In this document: positions 8,551 to 16,701 of the stretch, one piece after another | How positions within the stretch are numbered: position 1 is the first letter of the stretch | Layout: each line of letters opens with the position of its first letter | NCBI GenBank assembly: GCA_900317935.1 | Contig: ONIU01000003.1 | Location: 1-64,000 of the forward strand | Length of the DNA: 64,000 bases | DNA from: an uncultured bacterium | Lineage (GTDB): Bacteria; Muiribacteriota; Ozemobacteria; Ozemobacterales; Ozemobacteraceae | Reading direction: 5' to 3' | Translations under genes and position numbers: made by a program | The notes under the pieces: model-generated | What the model saw: only the letters and a program-made list of their open reading frames with translations | What the model was told of the DNA's origin: nothing | Database searches by the model: none

Positions 8551-8603
8551 CCATTTATGATTATGTGTTATCATATGGGGTTGAAATTCAGGGAGTTATA
8601 AAA

Positions 8604-9677
8604 ATGAAAAAAGTAGTTGTCGGAATGTCTGGTGGAGTAGATTCTTCTGTTTGTGCCTATCTTTTAAAAGAACAGGGATATGAGGTTATTGGTGCAACAA
8701 TGCAGTTATGGCGCACAGAAGAACAACAAAAACAAAGCCCGGATGAAAGCGGCGGAGTAGAAGACATATTAGAAGCCAGAAAAGTAGCAGAATGTTTGGG
8801 TATTCCACATTACGTTATGAATTTTTATAATTCTTTTCAAGAAAAAGTTGTTGATAAATTTACTAATGAATATCTTCGCGGAATGACACCAAACCCCTGT
8901 GTTATCTGTAACCGCCAGATAAAATGGGGTGAATTTCATAAAAAAGCTATCGAATTAGGGGCTGACTACATTGCTACTGGCCATTACGGTAGAATTTTGA
9001 AACTAGAAAACGGTAGATATACTGTTAAAAACTCGGTAACCTGTGAAAAAGACCAGACCTACGTTCTTTATGCTCTTACTCAAGACCAATTGGCTCATAC
9101 TTTAATGCCGGTTGGCGACTATGAAAAGAGTGAAATCAGAAAGATAGCCGAAAAAATAGGTTTACCGGTAGCAAATAAAAAAGACAGTCAGGATATCTGC
9201 TTTATTGATGACGGCGATTATGCTGGTTTTATAAAGTCTAAGACCGGTTCCTTAGGAAAGCCAGGAAAATTTGTTAATGCAGATAAAGAAGTTCTTGGAC
9301 AGCATAGTGGAACTATTCAATACACTATTGGTCAGAGAAAAGGCTTAGGAATAGCAGTTGGCTATCCGCTATATGTTTGCAGCATCAATGCTGAAACAGG
9401 TGAAATAAAGCTTGGGAAAAAAGATGAATTATATAGCACACAACTAATTGCCAACGAATTGAATTATATGGGTGAAGACCATTTTGAACCAGGTAAGATT
9501 TATCATGCAAAAGTAAGATATTCCCAAGATTCTATACCATGCAAAGTAACTTATTTAAATGAAAAAGAAATCAGGGTTGATTTTTTGGAAAAAGTTAGAG
9601 CCATAACTCCAGGTCAGGCGCTGGTTTTATACACTGATGACTGGGTTGCTGGCGGCGGAACGATAGCTAGAGTATAA
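8604..9677 (+). CDS. mnmA: tRNA-specific 2-thiouridylase MnmA
   Basis: MnmA makes 2-thiouridine at the wobble position of Lys, Glu and Gln tRNAs, using ATP and a sulfur relay. It has 357 residues from the chosen start, the usual family length. The PP-loop SGGVDSS lies at about residues 9-15. The two catalytic cysteines sit in NPCVICNRQIKWG (near 105) and QDICFIDDGDY (near 205), and GTIQYTIGQRKGLG and TPGQALVLY are family landmarks. The frame is open back to 8565, but the ATG at 8604 has GGGAG 8 nt upstream and matches family N-termini. It is preceded by the structured RNA terminator and followed by a DUF1848 gene 28 nt away. Confidence 0.95.
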   Translation: MKKVVVGMSGGVDSSVCAYLLKEQGYEVIGATMQLWRTEEQQKQSPDESGGVEDILEARKVAECLGIPHYVMNFYNSFQEKVVDKFTNEYLRGMTPNPCVICNRQIKWGEFHKKAIELGADYIATGHYGRILKLENGRYTVKNSVTCEKDQTYVLYALTQDQLAHTLMPVGDYEKSEIRKIAEKIGLPVANKKDSQDICFIDDGDYAGFIKSKTGSLGKPGKFVNADKEVLGQHSGTIQYTIGQRKGLGIAVGYPLYVCSINAETGEIKLGKKDELYSTQLIANELNYMGEDHFEPGKIYHAKVRYSQDSIPCKVTYLNEKEIRVDFLEKVRAITPGQALVLYTDDWVAGGGTIARV

Positions 9678-9705
9678 ATAGTATATCTATTTTTTGAAAT
9701 AAATA

Positions 9706-10641
9706 ATGATATTAAACACCGGCGGAAGAACAGACACGGTTCAGTATTATTCCGAATGGCTTTTAAACAGATTTAAAGAAGGTTTTGTTTATTCAAGAAA
9801 TCCTTTTTATCCCTCAAAAGTCAGCAAATATGAACTTTCTCCGGATAAAATAGACTGTGTTGTTTTCTGTTCGAAAAATTATGAGCCAATTTTAGAAAGA
9901 CTGCACGAAATAACAGATAAATATAATACATATTTTCATTACACTATTACCGCTTATGAAGAAGATATAGAGCCAAGAGTTCCATCTATCGAAAAAAGCA
10001 TTGAAACCTTGCTAAAACTGGAAAAAATCGTAGGTTCAAAGAGAATTGCCTGGCGGTATGACCCTGTTTTGCTTACCCAAAAATATACGATTGATTATCA
10101 TTTAAAGACGTTTGAAAGTATGGCTGGCAAGTTGTCAGGGCATATCGACCGATGTATTTTCAGCTTTATACAAATTTATAAAAAGCTAAAGACAAATATG
10201 CCCGAAGCCAGGGAATTAACCTATGAAGAAAAAGATTTGATTGCCAAGGAGTTAGGCTGTATTGCAAAAAAATACAATATTCATTTACAAACCTGTGCTA
10301 CAAATGGCGATTTCCAAAAATATGGCATTTTTCCCTCAGGCTGCATGACCTTAGAAATACTTGGCAAAGCTAACAATATTTCTTTCAAAAAACTTAAACA
10401 CAACGGAATGAGAAAATATTGTAATTGTATTGAGTCGCGAGATATAGGTGCTTACAATACCTGCCCCAACGGCTGCCGTTACTGCTACGCGAATACAAAC
10501 CATGGAAAAGCTGTTGAAAACTATAAATGTCACGACAAAAATTCGCCTATACTGCTTGGCAAAATCAGTGATTCGGACGTTATTTTGCCAGCCAACCAGA
10601 CTTCCTTTATAGATAAGTCTCTGAATCTAGGTTTGTTTTGA
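9706..10641 (+). CDS. DUF1848 family protein, radical-SAM-like cysteine cluster
   Basis: A 311-residue member of the DUF1848 family. Diagnostic segments are the N-terminal GGRTDTVQYYSEWLLNRFKEG and VYSRNPFYPSKVSKYELSP, and CVVFCSKN near residue 50. The C-terminus holds a dense cysteine set, YCNC...IGAYNTCPNGCRYCYAN, like an iron-sulfur-binding site of spore-photolyase-type radical SAM relatives. The reaction is unknown. Most homologues start MI(I/L)(S/N)xxxRTD, so the ATG at 9706 is right although no clear ribosome site precedes it. It follows mnmA closely and may be read from the same transcript. The usual Thr/Ala in the first motif is replaced by Gly-Gly here. Confidence 0.82.
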   Translation: MILNTGGRTDTVQYYSEWLLNRFKEGFVYSRNPFYPSKVSKYELSPDKIDCVVFCSKNYEPILERLHEITDKYNTYFHYTITAYEEDIEPRVPSIEKSIETLLKLEKIVGSKRIAWRYDPVLLTQKYTIDYHLKTFESMAGKLSGHIDRCIFSFIQIYKKLKTNMPEARELTYEEKDLIAKELGCIAKKYNIHLQTCATNGDFQKYGIFPSGCMTLEILGKANNISFKKLKHNGMRKYCNCIESRDIGAYNTCPNGCRYCYANTNHGKAVENYKCHDKNSPILLGKISDSDVILPANQTSFIDKSLNLGLF

Positions 10642-10818
10642 AGCTCTCGGTTGAAGCATAGTTTTCTTGTCTCTGTTCTCAAAATAATAAAATCAACACA
10701 CCAAATAGCAATTATAGCTTATTTATTAGCTGACTTTAAAAAGGAAACCAATTTAATTAATTATCCTTTATATATGATTAATTCATTGAAGAAATATTTA
10801 TCTGAGCAATAGCGACAT

Positions 10819-12111
10819 TTAAATTATAGTCTCATCTAAGAGAAATTGCTCTATACCTATATATTGAATACCTTTTTCGTCTTTCCAGGGTTTGAGGTAA
10901 TCTTTTACAATAACAATTTTTCTGAAAGAATCTGGAATTCTTACCATCGAGGCTGTCTCTTGCTCTTTCTTTTCTGGTTTTGCAATACTCATGGCCGATT
11001 GAATATAATATCTTTCGTTTCCTTTATTAACAACAAAATCTACTTCTAGTTGTTTTCTGATATTATTGCCCTCAGAATTTTTTGTATTATACTCAACGAC
11101 TCCAACGTCTACATCCATTCCACGACGAATGAGGTCGTTATAAATAACGTTTTCCATAATATGGGTTTCTTCTAATTGTCTAAAACCGAGTCTGGCATTA
11201 CGTAGACCAGTATCGGAATAATAATATTTGGCAGGTGTCTTGATATATTTTTTCCCTTTAATGTCATAACGAACTGCTTTCTGAATTAGAAAAGCATCTT
11301 CAAAATACTTGATATATTTATCTATAGTGTTGGACCCAATGTCGATTTTTCGCTCACTTTTAAATGTATTTGCAAGCTTATTGGGGTTTGTTAGGGATCC
11401 GATGCTGGAAGCAAGAATATCTAGAAGAATCGTAAGAATTTCATCATTATTTTTAATATCATATCTTTCCAAAATATCTTTTAAATAGGTTCTAGCAAAT
11501 AAATCTCGCAGGTATTTGCTTTTTTCTTGGTGAGTCTCAAGAGTAGTGATTACAGGCATACCGCCATAAGTATAGTAATCTTGCCAAGCTCCACGTTTAT
11601 CACCCTGATATGATTCATAAAACTCAGAAAAAGAAAGAGGAAAAACTCTGATTTCGTCTCCTCTATCCCTAAATTGAGTTAGTATATCGGAAGAAAGCAT
11701 TTTTGAATTGCTGCCTGTTATGTATAAATCTATATTTTCAATTTGCATAAGCCCTAAAACAACATCTATAAAAGTTATTTTGGCTTGTTTGTTTTCAATA
11801 TATGGATTTTGTATTTCAGCAACAAATTGTATTTCATCAATAAAAACATAATATTGTTTTTTGGTATTAGTTGTTTTTTCACGAATATACTTATCTAGTT
11901 CTAAAGGGTTCCGGTATTTGGCATTGGAAAGCACATCTAGAGCAAGAGCGATAATTTGGTTTTCTTTTATTCCTTCACTTAACAAGTATTTTCTATAAAG
12001 TTGGAATAATAAAACGGACTTTCCACTTCTTCTTAAGCCTGTAATTATCTTAACTCTTCCATTGTTACGTTTTTTTATTAGTTTTGCCAAATACTCTTTT
12101 CTCGGTAACAT
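10819..12111 (-). CDS. AAA ATPase of the AAA_14 / DUF4143 family
   Basis: A 430-residue ATPase with Walker A GLRRSGKS near residue 25, a Walker B-like YYVFIDEIQ near residue 105, the sensor TGSNSKM, and a C-terminal DUF4143 nuclease-like region ending in QLEVDFVVNKGNERYYIQ. This family is abundant in gut and oral anaerobes, often in many copies, and has no settled function. The frame extends to 12147, but the start at 12111 is chosen because AGGA precedes it and the upstream part lies in a repeated element that also occurs outside the gene. The promoter and two repeat copies upstream suggest autoregulation or mobility. Confidence 0.85.
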   Translation of the reverse strand: MLPRKEYLAKLIKKRNNGRVKIITGLRRSGKSVLLFQLYRKYLLSEGIKENQIIALALDVLSNAKYRNPLELDKYIREKTTNTKKQYYVFIDEIQFVAEIQNPYIENKQAKITFIDVVLGLMQIENIDLYITGSNSKMLSSDILTQFRDRGDEIRVFPLSFSEFYESYQGDKRGAWQDYYTYGGMPVITTLETHQEKSKYLRDLFARTYLKDILERYDIKNNDEILTILLDILASSIGSLTNPNKLANTFKSERKIDIGSNTIDKYIKYFEDAFLIQKAVRYDIKGKKYIKTPAKYYYSDTGLRNARLGFRQLEETHIMENVIYNDLIRRGMDVDVGVVEYNTKNSEGNNIRKQLEVDFVVNKGNERYYIQSAMSIAKPEKKEQETASMVRIPDSFRKIVIVKDYLKPWKDEKGIQYIGIEQFLLDETII

Positions 12112-12119
12112 ATATATCC

Positions 12120-12234
12120 TTTGTAAAATTTTTGCGGATAAACGCACTTTTTTTATTTATATTAACACTTTTATTCTCAAACTTCAAATTATAGTTTGTA
12201 AAATTTTTGCGGATAACCGCAAAAATTTTACAAA
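12120..12234. repeat. Long palindrome and its direct-repeat copy bracketing the ATPase promoter
   Basis: At 12195-12234 lies an 18-bp perfect inverted repeat (TTTGTAAAATTTTTGCGG, loop ATAA, complement). The left arm plus loop (22 nt) recurs at 12120-12141, next to the ATPase start, where the right arm is degenerate. The two copies flank the promoter at 12159-12187. This arrangement fits a pair of operators or the target of a mobile element. Confidence 0.85.
12159..12187 (-). promoter_or_regulatory. Sigma-70 promoter of the ATPase gene
   Basis: On the minus strand TTGAAG, a 17-nt spacer and TAATAT, placed exactly between the two repeat copies. The start codon is 48 nt beyond the -10 box. Confidence 0.65.
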
Positions 12235-12283
12235 AATCTATTGATCCCTCATTGATTACTTTTATTTATACTAAGCAATATGA

Positions 12284-12430
12284 GGATCGATTACGTTACC
12301 TAATCCGACAAATTACGGTGAGGTTTCTGAAACTATTATATTGAACAACCCAATTAAGGATGGAGAGGTATTCAAAGGATGAAGTGATACCGAATTAATA
12401 GGAAATGAAAATCTAACTTTTCAAACGTAA
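12284..12430 (+). pseudogene. Relic of a Listeria-Bacteroides repeat (InlB-type) surface protein
   Basis: Frame 12284-12430 reads GSITLPNPTNYGEVSETIIL, then NNPIKDGEVFKG-stop-SDTELIGNENLTFQT-stop. It matches the repeat seen in surface proteins, roughly NPTxYxVExxxITLxNPTKxGYxFxGWxGTxLxG. The in-frame TGA at 12380-12382 falls exactly where the conserved Trp belongs. No start codon, signal sequence or second repeat is present in the surrounding 12235-12690, which otherwise shows only a CAAACGTAAA palindrome (12422-12443) and two copies of AAAATGTGATTGA. It appears to be an eroded fragment left by deletion or transfer. Confidence 0.6.
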
Positions 12431-12663
12431 ATTTTTACGTTTGATTTAGCGTTTATTTATGAATTTATAAAAGTTTTTTACAATTTTTAGGTATCCTCAA
12501 GAAAATGTGATTGAATAACTATATTTTCGTCACAAAAATGTGATTGAGGTGGTCTAGAAACATGTATAGACTAGCTATTCATCTTATCTTTGCCTCAATA
12601 TTTGGTTCCGAATAAAGTTCATTTCTTTTTTGAATTATTATATTTTGTAGTTATTTTCTAGAT

Positions 12664-12691
12664 GCAAAAACTACGGCTTGCATAGCAAGCC
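12664..12691 (-). terminator. Terminator of the uvrB unit
   Basis: GGCTTGC-TAT-GCAAGCC on the minus strand, starting within the uvrB stop codon, followed by GTAGTTTTTG. Confidence 0.75.
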
Positions 12692-14751
12692 TATTTTTTT
12701 GGTATAAATTTTTTGCGGGAGCGAGTAGCACCACGAGTTTTTGCTGTTTTCAAGGCTTTGCCGAGTTGTTCTAATACACCTAATTCAAGATTTTCTTCCT
12801 GCAAAGCGATGATTTCATCACGAATCATGGCAGCTTTTTCAAATTCCATTCTTGCAGCACAGGCTTCCATTTCTTTCTTAAGGTTATTGATGGTTTCAAT
12901 AAGATTCTGAGCATCGATATTCTTGTTTTTCTTCTTCTTGCCGTCATCTTCGCCTGGCAGAAACTGTTTGCTAGGCAAAGCTTTTATAATAGTCTGTGGA
13001 ACAATATTATGTTCTTTGTTGAATTTTTCTTGTATTTCTCTTCGTCGAGCTGTTTCTTTAATACAGTAATCCATAGCTTCAGAAATATGATCGGCAAACA
13101 TAATTACTTCACCGCTAGCATTACGGGCTGCACGTCCGCAAATCTGCATCAATGCCCAAGCAGAACGCAAAAAGCCTTCTTTATCTGCGTCTAAAATGCA
13201 GACCAAAGAAACTTCAGGCAAGTCTAAACCTTCTCTTAAAAGGTTGATGCCTACTAGAACCTTTATTTCACCAGTCCTAAGCTTTCTAAGAATTTCTATT
13301 CTTTCAAGAGTATCAATTTCATCGTGCAAATAGCTAGATGGAATAGCCATTTCAGCCAAATAAGCTGCTAATTCTTGTGCCATTCTCTTGGTCAGAGTTG
13401 TTACTAAGACTCTTTCATCTTTTTCTAAGCGCTGATTTATCTGGTTAATAAGGTAGTCAATCTGACCTTCGGTTTTTACAACAGATATTTTGGGGTCTAG
13501 CAAGCCTGTCGGTCTAATTAACTGTTCTGCAACTCTGTCTTGAGAAGTTTCTAATTCATAAGGACCAGGAGTTGCTGAAACAAACAATAAGGGTGCATTT
13601 TTAGACAAAAATTCGTCAAAAGTCAGACAGCGGTTGTCTAAGGCAGATGGGAGCCTGAAACCGTAATCAACTAAGGTTTGTTTTCTGCTTCTATCGCCTC
13701 TGCACATTCCTTTTAGCTGCGGAACAGTCATGTGAGATTCGTCTAATATGATCAAACAATCTTTAGGTATATAGTCAACAAGTGTATCAGGTGGTTCACC
13801 AGGCTTTCTGCCAGAAAAATGTCTTGAATAGTTTTCTATGCCTTTACAGAAACCTGTTTCACGCATCATTTCGCAATCGTAGCGAGTGCGTTCGTTAATG
13901 CGTTGGGCTTCGATAAGTTTGTTGTTTGCTTCAAAGTATTTAACTCTTTCAACCATTTCTTCCTGAATGTTAACCAAAGCTCTTTCCATTTTTTCTTCGG
14001 TGGTTACAAAGTGCTGAGCTGGGTAAATATCAACATTCTGAAGTTTTTGAGTTATTTCACCTGTTGTGGGGTCAAATTGTTCTAATTTGTCTATTTCATC
14101 GCCAAAAAACTTAACTCTTATGGCTAATTCGCTTGAAGCAGGAAATATATCCACTGTTTCGCCTCTGGCACGAAATCTTGAACGATAAAAGTCCATATCG
14201 TTGCGGGAATACTGAATATCTATTAAATCTCTAACAAGCTTCTGGCGAGGAATTTCCTGTCCAACCTGAAGAGATATTTTTAATTCAGAATAGTCTGATG
14301 GAGAACCTAAACCGAATATGCAGCTTACTGAGGCAACAACAAGAACATCTCGCCTTGAAAATAAGGCTGTTGTAGCAGAGTGCCTGAAACGGTCTATTTG
14401 ATCATTAATAGCAGAGTCTTTTTCAATATAGCTATCGGTTGAAGGAATATAAGCTTCCGGCTGGTAGTAGTCATAGTAACTGACAAAGTATTCAACGGCA
14501 TTTTCAGGGAAAAACTCTTTGAATTCACTATAAAGCTGAGCTGCAAGGGTTTTGTTGTGAGTAATGACAAGAACAGGCCTTTGGCAGCGTTCGATTATAT
14601 TTGCCATAGTGAAGGTTTTGCCAGACCCGGTAACGCCGAGAAGCGTCATTCTGTCTTTCCCCTCATTCACCCATTTGGCAAGCTTATCAACTGCTTCTGG
14701 CTGATCGCCCCTAAGACTGAACGGGCTGTGAAGCTTAAATTTCTGTTCCAT
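12691..14751 (-). CDS. uvrB: UvrABC system protein B
   Basis: UvrB is the damage-verifying helicase-like subunit of nucleotide excision repair; it receives DNA from UvrA and recruits UvrC. The protein has 686 residues, full length. Visible landmarks are Walker A GVTGSGKT near residue 40, the beta-hairpin YYDYYQPEAY near residue 92, DESHMT (Walker B) in the middle, the helicase motifs GINLLREGLDLPE and QICGRAARN, and a C-terminal UVR motif (MEACAARMEFEKAAMIRDEI) that binds UvrC. It begins 2 nt after the stop of a GNAT-like gene, so the two are co-transcribed from the promoter near 15650. Confidence 0.97.
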   Translation of the reverse strand: MEQKFKLHSPFSLRGDQPEAVDKLAKWVNEGKDRMTLLGVTGSGKTFTMANIIERCQRPVLVITHNKTLAAQLYSEFKEFFPENAVEYFVSYYDYYQPEAYIPSTDSYIEKDSAINDQIDRFRHSATTALFSRRDVLVVASVSCIFGLGSPSDYSELKISLQVGQEIPRQKLVRDLIDIQYSRNDMDFYRSRFRARGETVDIFPASSELAIRVKFFGDEIDKLEQFDPTTGEITQKLQNVDIYPAQHFVTTEEKMERALVNIQEEMVERVKYFEANNKLIEAQRINERTRYDCEMMRETGFCKGIENYSRHFSGRKPGEPPDTLVDYIPKDCLIILDESHMTVPQLKGMCRGDRSRKQTLVDYGFRLPSALDNRCLTFDEFLSKNAPLLFVSATPGPYELETSQDRVAEQLIRPTGLLDPKISVVKTEGQIDYLINQINQRLEKDERVLVTTLTKRMAQELAAYLAEMAIPSSYLHDEIDTLERIEILRKLRTGEIKVLVGINLLREGLDLPEVSLVCILDADKEGFLRSAWALMQICGRAARNASGEVIMFADHISEAMDYCIKETARRREIQEKFNKEHNIVPQTIIKALPSKQFLPGEDDGKKKKNKNIDAQNLIETINNLKKEMEACAARMEFEKAAMIRDEIIALQEENLELGVLEQLGKALKTAKTRGATRSRKKFIPKK

Positions 14752-14753
14752 TT

Positions 14754-15602
14754 TTATAACAGCGGAATGCAGTAATCATCATAGTAGGCATGATTTGTTG
14801 GAACTATTTCGGCTAATTCCATTGCTTTTTCGCTAAGCATTATTAAACCTGGCTGTAAGCTGGCGAGAGTTTTTAATACTGATGCGACTGCTTCTGGTTC
14901 AACTTTAAAATCGCCTTTTTTGAAAACAAACCATTCTCGGCCATCATGACAAGCTAGAAATGTCTGCTTTTTTCGATATATTTCAAATGTATTGGGTTTT
15001 GTGTGTCTGAAAACTGCATAATCAGCACCTAAATAAGCTCTTTGCATCAGATAATCTGGTGGAAGCGGAATACCGATAAAAGGTCTTAAATCTAGAGATT
15101 GAACGTCATTTTCATGAATGACTACGCGTTCGCTTCTTAAAACTTTTCCTTTGGTAACATCTTCAGGATTTATATATGCATATTTACGATCAGGTTGTAA
15201 TCCAAGCATTTCCATGTTGTCATCAACCTGTGGGTTATCAGCAAAAATAATTAAATTAGAGCATTCCCTTTTGGTAGCTTCTCTTTTTAAGCCATCAAGA
15301 AGTATTTTTGCAACTTCTGGATAAGTATAGCTTTCGTGGATTCGCCAATAAATAACCTGTGCTTCACCATTAGGCATTTTTACAAGGTCGGCATGAGCAA
15401 AAATAACTGTGTTATAAGCAACACACCAGCTTGAGCCTGGAACACGGGCAACTATTTTTGCGTGCATTTTGCAGGTTTCTGTTTTGTCGAACCATAAACC
15501 TTCTAGAGTTTCAGCACAACAGTGCATATCTGTAACAGATTCCGAGTCTTCCTCATATTCAAACGCTCTGAATTGAAGTTGATTAAATATGTCCTGCATC
15601 AT
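14754..15602 (-). CDS. GNAT-like acetyltransferase-domain protein of unknown target
   Basis: A 282-residue soluble protein with no signal peptide. The first half looks like a GNAT fold (RVPGSSWCVAYNTVIFAHADLV, YWRIHESYTYPEVAKILLDGL, CSNLIIFADNPQVDDNMEMLGLQPD) in which the position and spacing of the late helix and strand fit the CoA-binding part, though the usual Q/R-x-x-G-x-G/A loop is not clear. The second half resembles nothing I recognise. It is the first gene of a unit with uvrB, 2 nt apart. AGGGGT lies before the paired ATGs at the start. The acceptor is unknown and a non-catalytic role is possible. Confidence 0.6.
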   Translation of the reverse strand: MMQDIFNQLQFRAFEYEEDSESVTDMHCCAETLEGLWFDKTETCKMHAKIVARVPGSSWCVAYNTVIFAHADLVKMPNGEAQVIYWRIHESYTYPEVAKILLDGLKREATKRECSNLIIFADNPQVDDNMEMLGLQPDRKYAYINPEDVTKGKVLRSERVVIHENDVQSLDLRPFIGIPLPPDYLMQRAYLGADYAVFRHTKPNTFEIYRKKQTFLACHDGREWFVFKKGDFKVEPEAVASVLKTLASLQPGLIMLSEKAMELAEIVPTNHAYYDDYCIPLL

Positions 15603-15649
15603 AACGCTGACCCCTTTAGTAATGTTTTATACGAGAATTTTAGGATTCT

Positions 15650-15679
15650 AGTATAGCATATTTCTAAAAATAATGACAA
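15650..15679 (-). promoter_or_regulatory. Sigma-70 promoter of the GNAT-uvrB unit
   Basis: TTGTCA, an 18-nt spacer and TATACT on the minus strand, 47 nt before the start at 15602. No SOS box was recognised beside it. Confidence 0.6.
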
Positions 15680-15772
15680 TTATGCTTATATGATTCTTAG
15701 GAGTATATACAACCTTGTAATAGAATGAAATCTATATTAGAATTATTGCTGAAAATAAAAGAGGTAAAGATT

Positions 15773-16642
15773 GTGCAAAACAGCAGAGATTTTTCTAGAC
15801 CATCGGTTAATAACTCTTTTTCTAATGATAACAGCTTAAATAATTCACAGAATATAGTTCTGAATGATAACAATGCAAAAAAACTTTTTGCCGAAAGTGC
15901 TTCTACAGGATTAATTAAATTTTCTGATGGTAAAGTATTGATTAGAAGTTTAGGGCTTTTAGATAGAATAGGTTATGCTTTTATAACAATTGGCATGATT
16001 ACTTCTGTATGTATATTGAAGAATAATCAAATAGATATTGAATATTCACTTCCACCACTAATAATTGTGATTGTAATATTTGTTTTAGGATTACTAATAG
16101 TTTCAGTAGTTAAGACTTATTCTGTAATAGATTATAAAAGTAAGACAATATACACAGAAACGCAATTAAAAGAATATAGTATATGGAAATCAGGAAAAAC
16201 TCCTATATACTCTATTATAGAAATCTCTATAGATAATCGGCCTACTGAAGCATCTGCTCAAAATATAGGAAAGGGCTATTTAATTAAAAGTAAAGCAAAT
16301 GTTCAAGGGCAAATTTCAAAATGTGAATCTGCTGTTGCTGCTTTATTGAAAAGTGGGAAAATATTTTATATAACAGAATTTTCAAATGATGCTTGTATGA
16401 GAGAAGCTTACAAGTCTTTTTCTGCTGAAATAGCAAAATCATTTAATATAAATTATAAATCTAACTTTGATGACTATAGACTAGTTGTTAAAAAAAGAGG
16501 CCCAAAATATTATTTTGATTTGGAAAACTATACGAAAGTAACTAGTGATTCTGTTTTAATGTCTATAGCAAGAATAGTGTTTGGTGTGATATTTATTTTA
16601 GGCGCAGTTTATTTATTGTTTTATTTGATACATAATGCTTAA
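15773..16642 (+). CDS. Hypothetical membrane protein with three predicted helices
   Basis: A 289-residue protein not recognised. It has an Asn/Ser-rich N-terminus, two close transmembrane helices (about residues 60-80 and 85-107: IGYAFITIGMITSVCIL and LIIVIVIFVLGLLIVSVV), a soluble domain of about 140 residues and a final helix at the C-terminus (VFGVIFILGAVYLLFYLI). The GTG at 15773 is preferred because AGAGGT precedes it by 7 nt; an ATG at 15725 would add 16 residues. The gene stands alone between a divergent uvrB unit and a convergent lipoprotein gene. The layout (paired helices, then a folded domain) resembles small PH-like membrane proteins, a weak inference. Confidence 0.65.
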   Translation: MQNSRDFSRPSVNNSFSNDNSLNNSQNIVLNDNNAKKLFAESASTGLIKFSDGKVLIRSLGLLDRIGYAFITIGMITSVCILKNNQIDIEYSLPPLIIVIVIFVLGLLIVSVVKTYSVIDYKSKTIYTETQLKEYSIWKSGKTPIYSIIEISIDNRPTEASAQNIGKGYLIKSKANVQGQISKCESAVAALLKSGKIFYITEFSNDACMREAYKSFSAEIAKSFNINYKSNFDDYRLVVKKRGPKYYFDLENYTKVTSDSVLMSIARIVFGVIFILGAVYLLFYLIHNA

Positions 16643-16645
16643 TTG

Positions 16646-16687
16646 CAAAAAATATTCCCTCAGCCTAAGCTGAGGGAATATTTTTTT
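16646..16687. terminator. Bidirectional terminator
   Basis: A perfect 14-bp stem AATATTCCCTCAGC, loop CTAA, with A6 on the left and T7 on the right. It serves both the membrane-protein gene and the convergent lipoprotein gene. Confidence 0.93.
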
Positions 16688-16701
16688 ATATGAATTATGC
16701 C

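Noticed and set aside
12284-12430. Reading TGA as Trp (alternative code)
   Set aside because: TGA terminates several intact genes here, for example at 3178-3180 and 10639-10641, and the fragment has no start or neighbours of its own.
14168-14190. A sigma-54 promoter (TGGCAC-like)
   Set aside because: The -12 half does not fit TTGCA at the required spacing and it lies inside uvrB.
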